Of a DNA stretch of 20,405 nucleotides, positions 1-7,220 are shown piece by piece. Under the pieces are notes generated by a model that saw only the letters and a list, made by a program, of their open reading frames with translations, made no database searches and was not told the origin of the DNA. Location of the stretch: positions 1-20,405 of the IMG/VR virus record IMGVR_UViG_3300042691_022026; one strand, given 5' to 3'. Within the stretch, counting starts at the first letter, position 1; each line of letters opens with the position of its first letter. Made by a program: the position numbers and the translations under genes. The DNA comes from a virus.

Positions 1-2
1 TA

Positions 3-206
3 AATGGTATTCAATTTGGTGATGGTAAGATCATGGTTACTCCTCATGGGTTTATGATGGCAAAAGAGGCGGCTGAAGAAAAAAAATCTAGAGAAGATTA
101 TGTAAAAAATAATCTGGTTTATCTCAGCAAACTATTTGATGAAAAGGTTGATAATGTTGATGAAATCAAATTTGAACCAATTCAGGAAGAAGAAAACGAA
201 GATTGA
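3..206 (+). CDS. C-terminal 67 residues of an unidentified phage protein (5' truncated)
   Basis: An open frame enters from the left edge and ends at TGA 204-206. The visible part is hydrophilic, with a Lys/Glu-rich helix-like middle and a very acidic tail ending EEENED. I do not recognise the family. An acidic C-terminal tail occurs in some phage replication proteins that recruit partners (single-strand binding proteins, for example), but that is only suggestive here. It lies 27 bases upstream of the exonuclease gene in the same direction, so it is probably the upstream member of the same replication operon. The reading frame is secure because the other two forward frames are closed within about 60 bases. 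Confidence 0.7.
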   Translation, partial: NGIQFGDGKIMVTPHGFMMAKEAAEEKKSREDYVKNNLVYLSKLFDEKVDNVDEIKFEPIQEEENED

Positions 207-233
207 TTGTTTAATATTTTAATTTAAGACTTA

Positions 234-1256
234 ATGTCTAACATCTTGTTGGTTGATGGAGATAATCTATTGACAATTGGTTTTCATGGTCGCAAAAACT
301 ATTATCACAATGGTAACCACATAGGCGGCTTATATCATTTTATTGATACATTGAAAAGGTCATTCCAGGCTTTCAATCTTGATAAAATATGTGTTTTTTG
401 GGATGGCAAACAAGGGTCTCTTTCAAGGAAAAAAATCTATCACCTATATAAAGAAAATAGGAGAGAAAGAATTAGAACTGAGGAAGAGATCCAGTCCTAC
501 CAATATCAAAGAGACAGAATTAAACAATACTTAGAAGAACTCTATGTCAGACAAGCCGAATTTGAATATTGTGAATCTGACGATTGTATTGCATTCTACT
601 CACAAAACTCTCCAAAAGAAAAAAAATTTATTTATTCCTCTGACAGGGACTTAATGCAGTTGGTTACAGACGATGTTGCGTTATATAATCCATCACATCA
701 AAAAGTATATAAAAAAAATGATGTGGTTGAATATGATAAGGAGCAAATCATTGTTGAAAATGTAAAGCTGGTTAAGATTCTTTGTGGTGATCCATCAGAT
801 AACATATATGGTATCAGAAATTTGGGGTTAAAAAGATTGATTTCATTATTCCCACAAATAAAAGACACCAAACTAACCTTATCAGAAGTAAGGGAAATGG
901 GTAATAAGTTATTTGAACAAGATAAGGATAATAAATTGATTCAAAACTTCTTGACTGGTGTAACCAAACTCGGTGTTTTTGGTGACGAGTTTTTCGAAAT
1001 TAACAATCAAATAGTTTCATTAGACGAACCAATATTAACAGAAGAGGCGAGAGAAGGTATCTTTAGTTTAATAAATGAAAATTTGGATACAGAAGGTAGG
1101 TCCTATAAAAACGCAATGAGAATGATGAATGATGACGGGGTGTTTAAATTTTTACCAAAAGGTGATGATGGCCTGGTTAATTTCTTAAACCCTTTCCTAA
1201 GATTAACAAGAATTGAAAAAAATAAACAAATAATAAAATTTAAAATTAAAAAATAA
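234..1256 (+). CDS. rnh: 5'-3' exonuclease / flap endonuclease (T4 RNase H-like, FEN family)
   Basis: This is a 340-aa PIN/FEN-superfamily nuclease, predicted to remove RNA primers and 5' flaps from lagging-strand fragments. The acidic metal-binding residues appear in the expected order: VDGDN at residues 7-11 (D8, D10), FWDG at 55-58 (D57), ESDD at 114-117, SSDRD at 135-139, and GDPSDN at 185-190. The last begins the helix-hairpin-helix DNA-binding region that continues through GIRNLGLKR. The basic segment around residues 65-82 fits the arch or helical gateway. Length is close to T4 RNase H (305 aa), and there is no polymerase domain. The ATG at 234 sits in an A/T-only leader without Shine-Dalgarno, and the VDGDN motif begins six residues later, which fixes the start. 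The helicase encoded two genes downstream fits a replication role. The symbol follows the T4 counterpart. Confidence 0.9.
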   Translation: MSNILLVDGDNLLTIGFHGRKNYYHNGNHIGGLYHFIDTLKRSFQAFNLDKICVFWDGKQGSLSRKKIYHLYKENRRERIRTEEEIQSYQYQRDRIKQYLEELYVRQAEFEYCESDDCIAFYSQNSPKEKKFIYSSDRDLMQLVTDDVALYNPSHQKVYKKNDVVEYDKEQIIVENVKLVKILCGDPSDNIYGIRNLGLKRLISLFPQIKDTKLTLSEVREMGNKLFEQDKDNKLIQNFLTGVTKLGVFGDEFFEINNQIVSLDEPILTEEAREGIFSLINENLDTEGRSYKNAMRMMNDDGVFKFLPKGDDGLVNFLNPFLRLTRIEKNKQIIKFKIKK

Positions 1257-1266
1257 AATCTAAACC

Positions 1267-1725
1267 ATGAATAAGTTTAAAACAACAAACGATGAAATGA
1301 ACAAGTTTGAGTTCCTCTTAACTCTTGATGGGAACATAATTGTCCAAAGATACTTTTTTGTTAAAGATTATAACCCCAAAGCAAAAAGATCTATGGATTT
1401 ACACTACGAAGTAAAAAATATTTGTGAAATTATTTCGGAGGATTTGAAAATAAAAAGTTCTGATTATTTGACAGAAAATCAAAACTTTTTCCTCAATAAC
1501 GAGGTTGTGGAAGAACCTAATGAACGTGATGAACAATACTTTTTGTTGCAAATTAAGCAACTTGACGAGGTATTTATTGAAAGAATTTTCCCGGCGCATT
1601 ATTACCATCCAAAAGTAAGATACGCTGTAGACATTAGACCGATGTTGAAAAGAATTTTGAACGATTTAACTGAAATTTTGTCATCTAGAGACCTCGAAAT
1701 GACATATCTTCAGTACCAACTTTAA
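1267..1725 (+). CDS. Unrecognised 152-aa protein built from two diverged repeats
   Basis: I do not recognise the family. The protein consists of two related segments, about residues 16-65 and 92-142. From residue 28 onward they align without gaps at a constant offset of 78: R28/R106, F30/F108, Y35/Y113, P37-K38/P115-K116, D44/D122, K50/K128, I52/I130 and L60/L138. Both copies also begin with FLL (16-18 and 92-94). Each copy reads as two beta-strands followed by a Y-x-P-K turn and a long amphipathic helix. The linker at 69-91 is Asn/Glu-rich. There is no signal peptide, membrane segment or catalytic motif. Its place between exonuclease and helicase genes, 10 and 19 bases from its neighbours, suggests a small replication accessory protein. 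That role is inferred from position only. Confidence 0.8.
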   Translation: MNKFKTTNDEMNKFEFLLTLDGNIIVQRYFFVKDYNPKAKRSMDLHYEVKNICEIISEDLKIKSSDYLTENQNFFLNNEVVEEPNERDEQYFLLQIKQLDEVFIERIFPAHYYHPKVRYAVDIRPMLKRILNDLTEILSSRDLEMTYLQYQL

Positions 1726-1744
1726 TTTTTAAATTTATTAAATT

Positions 1745-3154
1745 ATGACAGAAAAAAATTTTGGGACATTAGGTGTTCAGTATCAGATGTCCCTACTAAA
1801 AATTATTATTGAAGATAAAAAATTCGCTGAAACCATTATTGATTTCATTGATCCAAATTATTTTGATAATAGTTCATTCAAGTTTATTATGACCAATTTG
1901 AAGGAATGGCAAGAATCGTATAAATCGTTTCCATCTTATGATGCATTGAAACAAAAAATACAATCAGAGCATTCTAATGGCACTCTGCTAAGGGCAAATA
2001 TTGATACAATCGATAATATTAAAAATCACAACTTAGCTGGTGGTGACATCAACTTCACAAAAGAAAGTGCGTTTAACTTCTGCAAGCAGCAGGTATTAAA
2101 AAAAACCCTAAAGGAAGTTGAAGCTATCACTGCAAACGGTGAATTTGAGGAATATCATAAGATTGAAAAAATGATTCAAAGCGCATTGCAGGTCGGTGTT
2201 ATAAACGACGAGATGCAAGACGTTTTTGAGAATATTCAAGATGCTCTTAAAGCCGATTCTAGACACCCAATCCCAACTGGGATCACAGGTATCGATAACT
2301 TGTTGAAAGGTGGCTTAGGTAAGGGCGAATTAGGTGTTGTATTGGCACCAACAGGAACAGGTAAGACAACACTTTTAACAAAGATTTCTAATACCGCTTA
2401 CAATACTGGATTTAATGTTGTACAAATCTTTTTTGAAGACAACATAAACAACATTAAGAAAAAACATTATACCATTTGGACTGGGATTTCACCAGACGAC
2501 CAAATCGTTAATCCGGAAGAGACTACTAAACTTGTTGAAGAAAAACAAGCACAATGCCAAGGTCAAATTAAATTACTTAAGTTACCAAGTGATTCAATAA
2601 CAATTAGTGAAATTAAATCTAAATTAAGAAAGCTAAATGCTGACGGTTTTAGAGTGGATTTATTAACTTTGGACTATGTTGATTGTATTTCACCTGAAAG
2701 GAGTACGTATGGCGAAGAATGGAAAGGTGAGGGGTCTATTATGAGAGCGTTAGAAGCCATGACATCCGAATTTGATATTGCAATTTGGACCGCAACACAA
2801 GGTAATCGCGAATCAATTTCATCTGAAGTTGTTACAACAGACCAAATGGGTGGGTCAATTAAAAAAGCACAAATTGGGCACGTGGTTCTGTCTATAGCAA
2901 AAACGCTTGAACAAAAAGAACAAAATTTGGCAACAATTACTCTTTTGAAATCTAGAGTGGGGAAAGATGGTGTGATATTTAATAATTCTAAATTCAATAA
3001 TGAGTATTTGGATATTGACACCGATTATCAAAACACTTTATTAGGTCATAAAGAGGATAAGGAGCAAGAAAAAAGAGACAGAATCAGACAAGCACTTGAA
3101 CATAAAGAACGAGTTGCTAGAGAAGTAAAAAATTCAGTAAATCAAGAAAAATAA
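1745..3154 (+). CDS. Replicative DNA helicase (T4 gp41 / DnaB family)
   Basis: This 469-aa RecA-fold hexameric helicase should unwind the fork and, as in T4, work with the primase. The N-terminal helical part (about residues 8-75) resembles the gp41/DnaB N-domain. The core begins with a Gly-rich strand, then Walker A APTGTGKTT at 201-209. FFED at 229-232 carries the likely catalytic glutamate E231. Walker B is LLTLDYVD at 306-313. The WTATQGNRES segment (348-357) matches the WTAAQ region of gp41, and LKSRVGKDG (401-409) matches its arginine-bearing KSRYGDK segment. Residues beyond about 435 form a charged Glu/Lys/Arg-rich helical tail. Length is close to T4 gp41 (475 aa). The start follows an A/T-only leader. 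The nrdB gene begins 9 bases downstream, so replication and nucleotide genes appear co-transcribed. No intein or intron is seen in the ATPase core. Confidence 0.92.
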   Translation: MTEKNFGTLGVQYQMSLLKIIIEDKKFAETIIDFIDPNYFDNSSFKFIMTNLKEWQESYKSFPSYDALKQKIQSEHSNGTLLRANIDTIDNIKNHNLAGGDINFTKESAFNFCKQQVLKKTLKEVEAITANGEFEEYHKIEKMIQSALQVGVINDEMQDVFENIQDALKADSRHPIPTGITGIDNLLKGGLGKGELGVVLAPTGTGKTTLLTKISNTAYNTGFNVVQIFFEDNINNIKKKHYTIWTGISPDDQIVNPEETTKLVEEKQAQCQGQIKLLKLPSDSITISEIKSKLRKLNADGFRVDLLTLDYVDCISPERSTYGEEWKGEGSIMRALEAMTSEFDIAIWTATQGNRESISSEVVTTDQMGGSIKKAQIGHVVLSIAKTLEQKEQNLATITLLKSRVGKDGVIFNNSKFNNEYLDIDTDYQNTLLGHKEDKEQEKRDRIRQALEHKERVAREVKNSVNQEK

Positions 3155-3163
3155 AATAACATT

Positions 3164-4135
3164 ATGACAGAAAAAATTCTCATTGACAATCCAGGACGTT
3201 TTGTTCTATTTCCAATCCAGCACCATGATTTGTGGAAGCTTTATAAACAACAAGAAGCATGTTTTTGGACTGCGGAAGAAATTGACTTACAACAAGACAT
3301 TTATGATTGGGAAAATAAATTAAATGCGGACGAGCAACATTTTGTTAAACATGTGTTAGCTTTTTTTGCTGCTTCAGATGGTATCGTGAATGAAAATTTG
3401 GCAATGAATTTTGTTAATGAAGTTCAGTACACTGAGGCTAAATTCTTTTATGGTTTTCAAATTATGATGGAAAATATTCATAGCGAAACATATTCATTAT
3501 TGATTGATACATACATAAAAGATAAGCAAGAACAAGATATGTTGTTTAATGCAATTGAGACCGTACCAGCTATTAAGAAAAAGGCTGAGTGGGCAATCAA
3601 ATGGATTAATTCAGAATCTTTTGTTGAACGCTTAATTGCATTCGCGGCTGTTGAAGGAATTTTCTTTTCTGGATCATTCTGTTCCATTTTTTGGTTAAAG
3701 AAACGTGGTTTAATGCCCGGCTTAACATTCTCAAATGAACTTATTTCTAGAGATGAGGGTATGCATTGTGACTACGCTTGCCATCTTTATAATAGTCATA
3801 TCGATAATAAACTTTCTCAGGATAGAATTAGAGAAATTATTTGCGGAGCTCTTGAAATTGAAAAGGAATTTATTCTTGAGGCATTACCGGTTCGTTTGAT
3901 TGGTATGAATTCGGAATTAATGGCACAATACCTTGAATTTGTTACCGACAGACTTTTAGTTTCATTAAATGTGCCAAAGGTTTACAACTCAGAAAATCCT
4001 TTTGATTTCATGCAAAATATTGCATTACAGGGTAAAACAAATTTCTTTGAAAAGAGAGTGGCTGAATATCAAAAAGCCGGTGTTAATAATGCCACAGAAG
4101 ACTTAGATTCTGCATTTGGTGATCTTGATTTTTAA
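3164..4135 (+). CDS. nrdB: Class Ia ribonucleoside-diphosphate reductase, beta subunit (eukaryote-like)
   Basis: The small subunit of aerobic ribonucleotide reductase houses the diiron-tyrosyl radical cofactor and passes the radical to NrdA. At 323 aa it is full length for a bacterial or phage R2. All iron ligands are identifiable: D41 (in EEIDL), E103 and H106 (in MENIHSETY), E164 (in [10 protein letters not shown]), and E198 and H201 (in SRDEGMH). The radical tyrosine is Y110. Long blocks such as [15 protein letters not shown] and [20 protein letters not shown] match the mammalian R2 sequence as I remember it much more closely than the E. coli or T4 proteins. The C-terminus is acidic and ends DLDF, like the R1-docking peptide. 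nrdA follows 12 bases downstream. Beta-before-alpha is the reverse of the T4 order. Bacteroidota reductases are also of this eukaryote-like type, so capture from a host is a reasonable inference. Confidence 0.96.
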   Translation: MTEKILIDNPGRFVLFPIQHHDLWKLYKQQEACFWTAEEIDLQQDIYDWENKLNADEQHFVKHVLAFFAASDGIVNENLAMNFVNEVQYTEAKFFYGFQIMMENIHSETYSLLIDTYIKDKQEQDMLFNAIETVPAIKKKAEWAIKWINSESFVERLIAFAAVEGIFFSGSFCSIFWLKKRGLMPGLTFSNELISRDEGMHCDYACHLYNSHIDNKLSQDRIREIICGALEIEKEFILEALPVRLIGMNSELMAQYLEFVTDRLLVSLNVPKVYNSENPFDFMQNIALQGKTNFFEKRVAEYQKAGVNNATEDLDSAFGDLDF

Positions 4136-4147
4136 AATAGAATAGAA

Positions 4148-6583
4148 ATGAAAGTATTAAAAAGAGATGGTTCCCTAGAGGAAATGAGATATGATAAAAT
4201 TACAAGAAGAATAACCGCTTTATGTGATGATTTAAATTTAGATTATGTTGACCCAACTTACATTACCTTAAAAGTTACTCAAGGTATATATGACGGTATA
4301 TCAACTAAAGAGTTAGATACACTTGCAGCTGAAACAGCGGCATCTATGACAACAACACATCCAGATTATGCTAGATTGGCTGGTAGAATAGCAGTAACTA
4401 ATTTACATAAAACAACACCTAAAAAATTCTCTCAAGCAATTAAAGAATTATATTCTTTTGTTGAACCAAAGACAAACAAAGAATCGTCATTAATAGATGA
4501 TGGTGTTTATAAGTTTGTTATGGAGAATAGAGATGTGTTGGATGGTGCTATCGTTATTAATAGAGATTTTGATTTTGATTATTTTGGTTTTAAAACATTA
4601 GAAAGATCTTATCTATTAAAAATAGGGGATAGAATTGTCGAAAAACCACAGTATTTGTATATGCGTGTTGCTGCAGGAATTTGTAATGGTGACGTTCAGA
4701 TGGCACTAAGAATTTATGATGACTTATCACAACATTTTTACACACACGCCACACCAACATTATTTAATGCCGGTACACGTAGACCACAAATGTCGTCTTG
4801 TTTCTTGATTGGAAACAAAGGTGATGATATTGATGGTTTATTTGATACAATCAAAGACGTAGCAAAGATTTCTAAATGGGCTGGCGGTATTGGTTTACAT
4901 GTTCACGATGTTCGTGCTAAAGGCGCATATATTAAAGGAACTGGAGGTCAATCTGATGGACTATTACCTATGATGAAAACATATAACGAGGTTGCTCGTT
5001 GGATTAATCAAGGTGGTAAACGTAAAGGTTCATTTGCAATTTATCTTGAACCGTGGCATGCAGACATAATGGAATTTATTGATCTTCGTAAAAACCATGG
5101 TAAAGAAGAAATGCGTGCTCGTGATTTATTTTTGGCGATGTGGACACCAGATTTGTTTATGCAGCGTGTTGAGTCGGATGGTGATTGGTCTTTATTTTCA
5201 CCAGATGAAGCACCAGGATTATCTGACGCATATGACACACCTGAACATAAAGCATTTACTCGTCTATATGAACAATACGAATCAGAGGGTAAAGCAAGAA
5301 AGGTTGTTAAAGCCAGAAAATTAATGGACGCGATCTTAACCGCTCAAATTGAAACCGGTACTCCTTACATGTTATATAAGGATGCAGCAAACTATAAGTC
5401 AAATCAAAAGAATTTAGGAACAATTAAGTCTTCTAACTTATGTACTGAAATTATTGAATACAGTTCACCAACAGAACAAGCTGTTTGTAATTTAGCATCA
5501 ATCGCTTTACCAAAATATGTTGTTGATGGTGAATTCAATCATGATTTATTATATGAATACACATATCAAGTAGTTAAAAACTTGAATAATGTTATTGATT
5601 TAAATTTTTATCCAACAGAAGAGACCAAACTATCTAACTTCAAACATAGGCCGGTTGGTTTAGGTATTCAAGGCTTGGCCGACATTTTCTGTATGCTAGA
5701 AATTCCATTTGAAAGTGAAGAGGCGGATAAATTACAAACAGATATTTTTGAAACAATTTATTTTGCGGCGATGACATCATCTAAAGATGTTGCAAAACAA
5801 GTGGGTTCATATGAATCAATAGCGGGATCACCGATCGAAAAGGGGGCATTCCAATTTGAAATGTGGGGGAAAACCGATAAGGATCTATCTGGAAGATGGG
5901 ATTGGAAATCTTTGAGAAAAGAGGTTGTTAAATTTGGTGTTAGAAATTCACTTTTGGTTGCACCAATGCCAACAGCATCAACAGCTCAAATTTTGGGAAA
6001 TAATGAGGCTTTTGAACCGTTTACAACCAACCTTTATTCTAGAAGAACTCTTGGTGGTGAGTTTATTGTTGTAAATAAACACTTGGTTAAAAAGTTAATG
6101 TCATTAAATTTATGGAATGAGGATATTAAAAAGAAATTGATTCTTGAAAACGGATCTGTACAAAATATTCCAGAAATACCTACGGATGTTAAAGAGGTGT
6201 ATAAAACTGTTTGGGAAATGTCTCAAAAAAGATTATTACAAATGGCAGCTAATAGAAGTATTTTTATTGATCAATCACAATCTTTAAATTTATTTATTGC
6301 TGACGCAACAAAAACAAAATTACTTGCGGCACATTTATTTGGTTGGAAATTGGGTTTAAAAACAGGTATGTATTATCTAAGAACTAAATCCGCAGTAGAT
6401 CCATTAAAAGGATTAGGAATCGACACATCAGCTAGTAAACCTGTTGAACAAGCACAACAACAGTCCGTAAATTATGTTACACCGGCGAGTAACCCAATTA
6501 TTAGTGAAGAAACCCCAGAATTGGTTATGACAAACCAAAGACCTTCGGATTCTATGTTCGAATGTGAGGGTTGCGGATCTTAA
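4148..6583 (+). CDS. nrdA: Class Ia ribonucleoside-diphosphate reductase, alpha subunit (eukaryote-like)
   Basis: The large catalytic subunit reduces ribonucleoside diphosphates to deoxy forms. At 811 aa it begins with an ATP-cone (about residues 1-92) starting VLKRDG. It keeps D57, the residue known in mammalian R1 to govern the allosteric activity site, so overall dATP feedback may be retained. Active-site residues are present: C218 (QMSSCFL) and C447 (AVCNLAS) as the redox pair, and N430, C432 and E434 in SSNLCTEI as the thiyl-radical site. Y742-Y743 in GMYYLRT form the radical-transfer pair. The phosphate-binding PMPTASTAQILGNNEAFEP is at 607-625. The C-terminus ends ECEGCGS, a CxxC tail (C806, C809) for re-reduction by thioredoxin or glutaredoxin, joined by a Gln/Pro/Thr-rich linker from about 762. 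Sequence blocks resemble human R1 along most of the length. There is no intron or intein, although T4-group nrd genes often carry introns. Confidence 0.96.
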   Translation: MKVLKRDGSLEEMRYDKITRRITALCDDLNLDYVDPTYITLKVTQGIYDGISTKELDTLAAETAASMTTTHPDYARLAGRIAVTNLHKTTPKKFSQAIKELYSFVEPKTNKESSLIDDGVYKFVMENRDVLDGAIVINRDFDFDYFGFKTLERSYLLKIGDRIVEKPQYLYMRVAAGICNGDVQMALRIYDDLSQHFYTHATPTLFNAGTRRPQMSSCFLIGNKGDDIDGLFDTIKDVAKISKWAGGIGLHVHDVRAKGAYIKGTGGQSDGLLPMMKTYNEVARWINQGGKRKGSFAIYLEPWHADIMEFIDLRKNHGKEEMRARDLFLAMWTPDLFMQRVESDGDWSLFSPDEAPGLSDAYDTPEHKAFTRLYEQYESEGKARKVVKARKLMDAILTAQIETGTPYMLYKDAANYKSNQKNLGTIKSSNLCTEIIEYSSPTEQAVCNLASIALPKYVVDGEFNHDLLYEYTYQVVKNLNNVIDLNFYPTEETKLSNFKHRPVGLGIQGLADIFCMLEIPFESEEADKLQTDIFETIYFAAMTSSKDVAKQVGSYESIAGSPIEKGAFQFEMWGKTDKDLSGRWDWKSLRKEVVKFGVRNSLLVAPMPTASTAQILGNNEAFEPFTTNLYSRRTLGGEFIVVNKHLVKKLMSLNLWNEDIKKKLILENGSVQNIPEIPTDVKEVYKTVWEMSQKRLLQMAANRSIFIDQSQSLNLFIADATKTKLLAAHLFGWKLGLKTGMYYLRTKSAVDPLKGLGIDTSASKPVEQAQQQSVNYVTPASNPIISEETPELVMTNQRPSDSMFECEGCGS

Positions 6584-6763
6584 ATAAATGGATGGTACCC
6601 CAAAGCATGGCTGAGTTCAAGACTTATCTCGAACATCCAGGACTTGACAATACAGGGTACAAATATCAAGTCACTATTTTATTAACATTTATTGCGACAC
6701 TTTTTAAAAGGAGTGTCGCATTTTTTATTTATATCTATTTTCTTATTGTTTATATTTATTGAT
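6584..6763 (+). other. Intergenic boundary between the nrd and baseplate cassettes
   Basis: This 180-base gap is the longest in the window. Its first part (6588-6660) is about 47% G+C by hand count, against about one third around it. It is bounded by a 6-bp inverted repeat, GTACCC at 6595-6600 and GGGTAC at 6655-6660. A frame from ATG 6592 to TGA 6762 could encode 56 residues, but its hydrophobic second half is the translated terminator and T-rich leader, so I do not call it a gene. The second part holds the terminator and an A/T-only leader for the gp25-like gene. The GC-richer block could be a decayed gene fragment or a structured RNA; the sequence does not decide. Confidence 0.5.
6693..6727 (+). 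terminator. Rho-independent terminator after nrdA
   Basis: A perfect 9-bp stem, TGCGACACT at 6693-6701 and AGTGTCGCA at 6712-6720, encloses a 10-base loop and is followed at once by six T (6721-6726). It is the strongest hairpin-plus-T-run noticed between genes. It lies about 110 bases after the nrdA stop, so it should end the replication/nucleotide transcript and separate it from the baseplate genes. Confidence 0.88.
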
Positions 6764-7219
6764 ATGGCTACAAAATATGGTATAGATTTCCCATTTAGAG
6801 ACAGTCTCGTTGGAGATTATGTCAGGATGACCCAATCTAGAGATGAAGAAATTCGCGCAAACCTTGTACATTTATTACTGACAAGGAAGGGCAGTAGATA
6901 TTTTTTACCAGATTTTGGTACTAGATTATATGAATATATTTTTGATTTAAATGATGCAATCACATATTCAAGCATCGAAGATGAAATAAGAGAAACAGTA
7001 AAAAGGTACATCCCAAATCTAGAAATTAATTCAATAAGAATAACTAACCCAGAATTAGAACCAGAAGACGGTTTATCATCAGTTAGTGAGGACGAAGATG
7101 CTAGACTATTTAGAGTTGGGGATACATCAACTAAACCATACACAGCAAAAATAAGAATCGATTATACAACAAATGATTCGACTTTTGCAACATCAGATTT
7201 TATAATTATCAACATATAA
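6764..7219 (+). CDS. Baseplate wedge protein, gp25 / gpW-like
   Basis: This 151-aa protein of the GPW/gp25 (T4 lysozyme-like baseplate) family forms part of the wedge core in contractile tails and is thought to initiate sheath assembly. The family signature is visible: IDFPF near the N-terminus, then EEIRANLVHLLLTRKGSR, then PDFGTRLYEYIFD, followed by the helix IEDEIRETVKRYIP and a C-terminal strand KIRIDYT. Length fits the family (T4 gp25 is 132 aa). I chose ATG 6764 because the frame extended further upstream would run through the terminator hairpin from a TTG. Despite the historical name, it is not expected to be an active lysozyme. The gpJ-like gene begins one base after its stop, consistent with joint assembly. 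Confidence 0.88.
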   Translation: MATKYGIDFPFRDSLVGDYVRMTQSRDEEIRANLVHLLLTRKGSRYFLPDFGTRLYEYIFDLNDAITYSSIEDEIRETVKRYIPNLEINSIRITNPELEPEDGLSSVSEDEDARLFRVGDTSTKPYTAKIRIDYTTNDSTFATSDFIIINI

Positions 7220-7220
7220 T

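Noticed and set aside
2674-3021. Minus-strand open frame inside the helicase gene
   Set aside because: It lies wholly within a gene with intact helicase motifs, and its predicted peptide has no recognisable features. The same applies to minus-strand frames at 6817-7143, 8114-8383, 9728-10105 and 15861-16163.
5079-5324. Alternative plus-strand frames inside nrdA (5079-5324) and the 586-aa gene (13185-13400)
   Set aside because: Shadows of strongly supported genes in another frame.
3164-6583. Group I intron or intein in the nrd genes, as found in some T4-group phages
   Set aside because: Both reading frames are continuous, and spacing between active-site motifs matches uninterrupted homologues.
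6588-6662. Possible tRNA closed by GTACCC/GGGTAC
   Set aside because: The length is right, but there is no T-arm consensus before the 3' strand, no convincing D or anticodon stem, and no 7-bp acceptor.
6571-6762. Open frame of 56-63 residues between nrdA and the gp25-like gene
   Set aside because: Its start overlaps nrdA, its second half is the translated terminator hairpin and T-rich leader, and the hydrophobic tail is what such T-rich DNA gives by chance. Kept only as a possible remnant.
6692-6763. TTG start extending the gp25-like protein upstream
   Set aside because: The extension would be encoded by the terminator stem and T run. ATG 6764 gives the normal family N-terminus.
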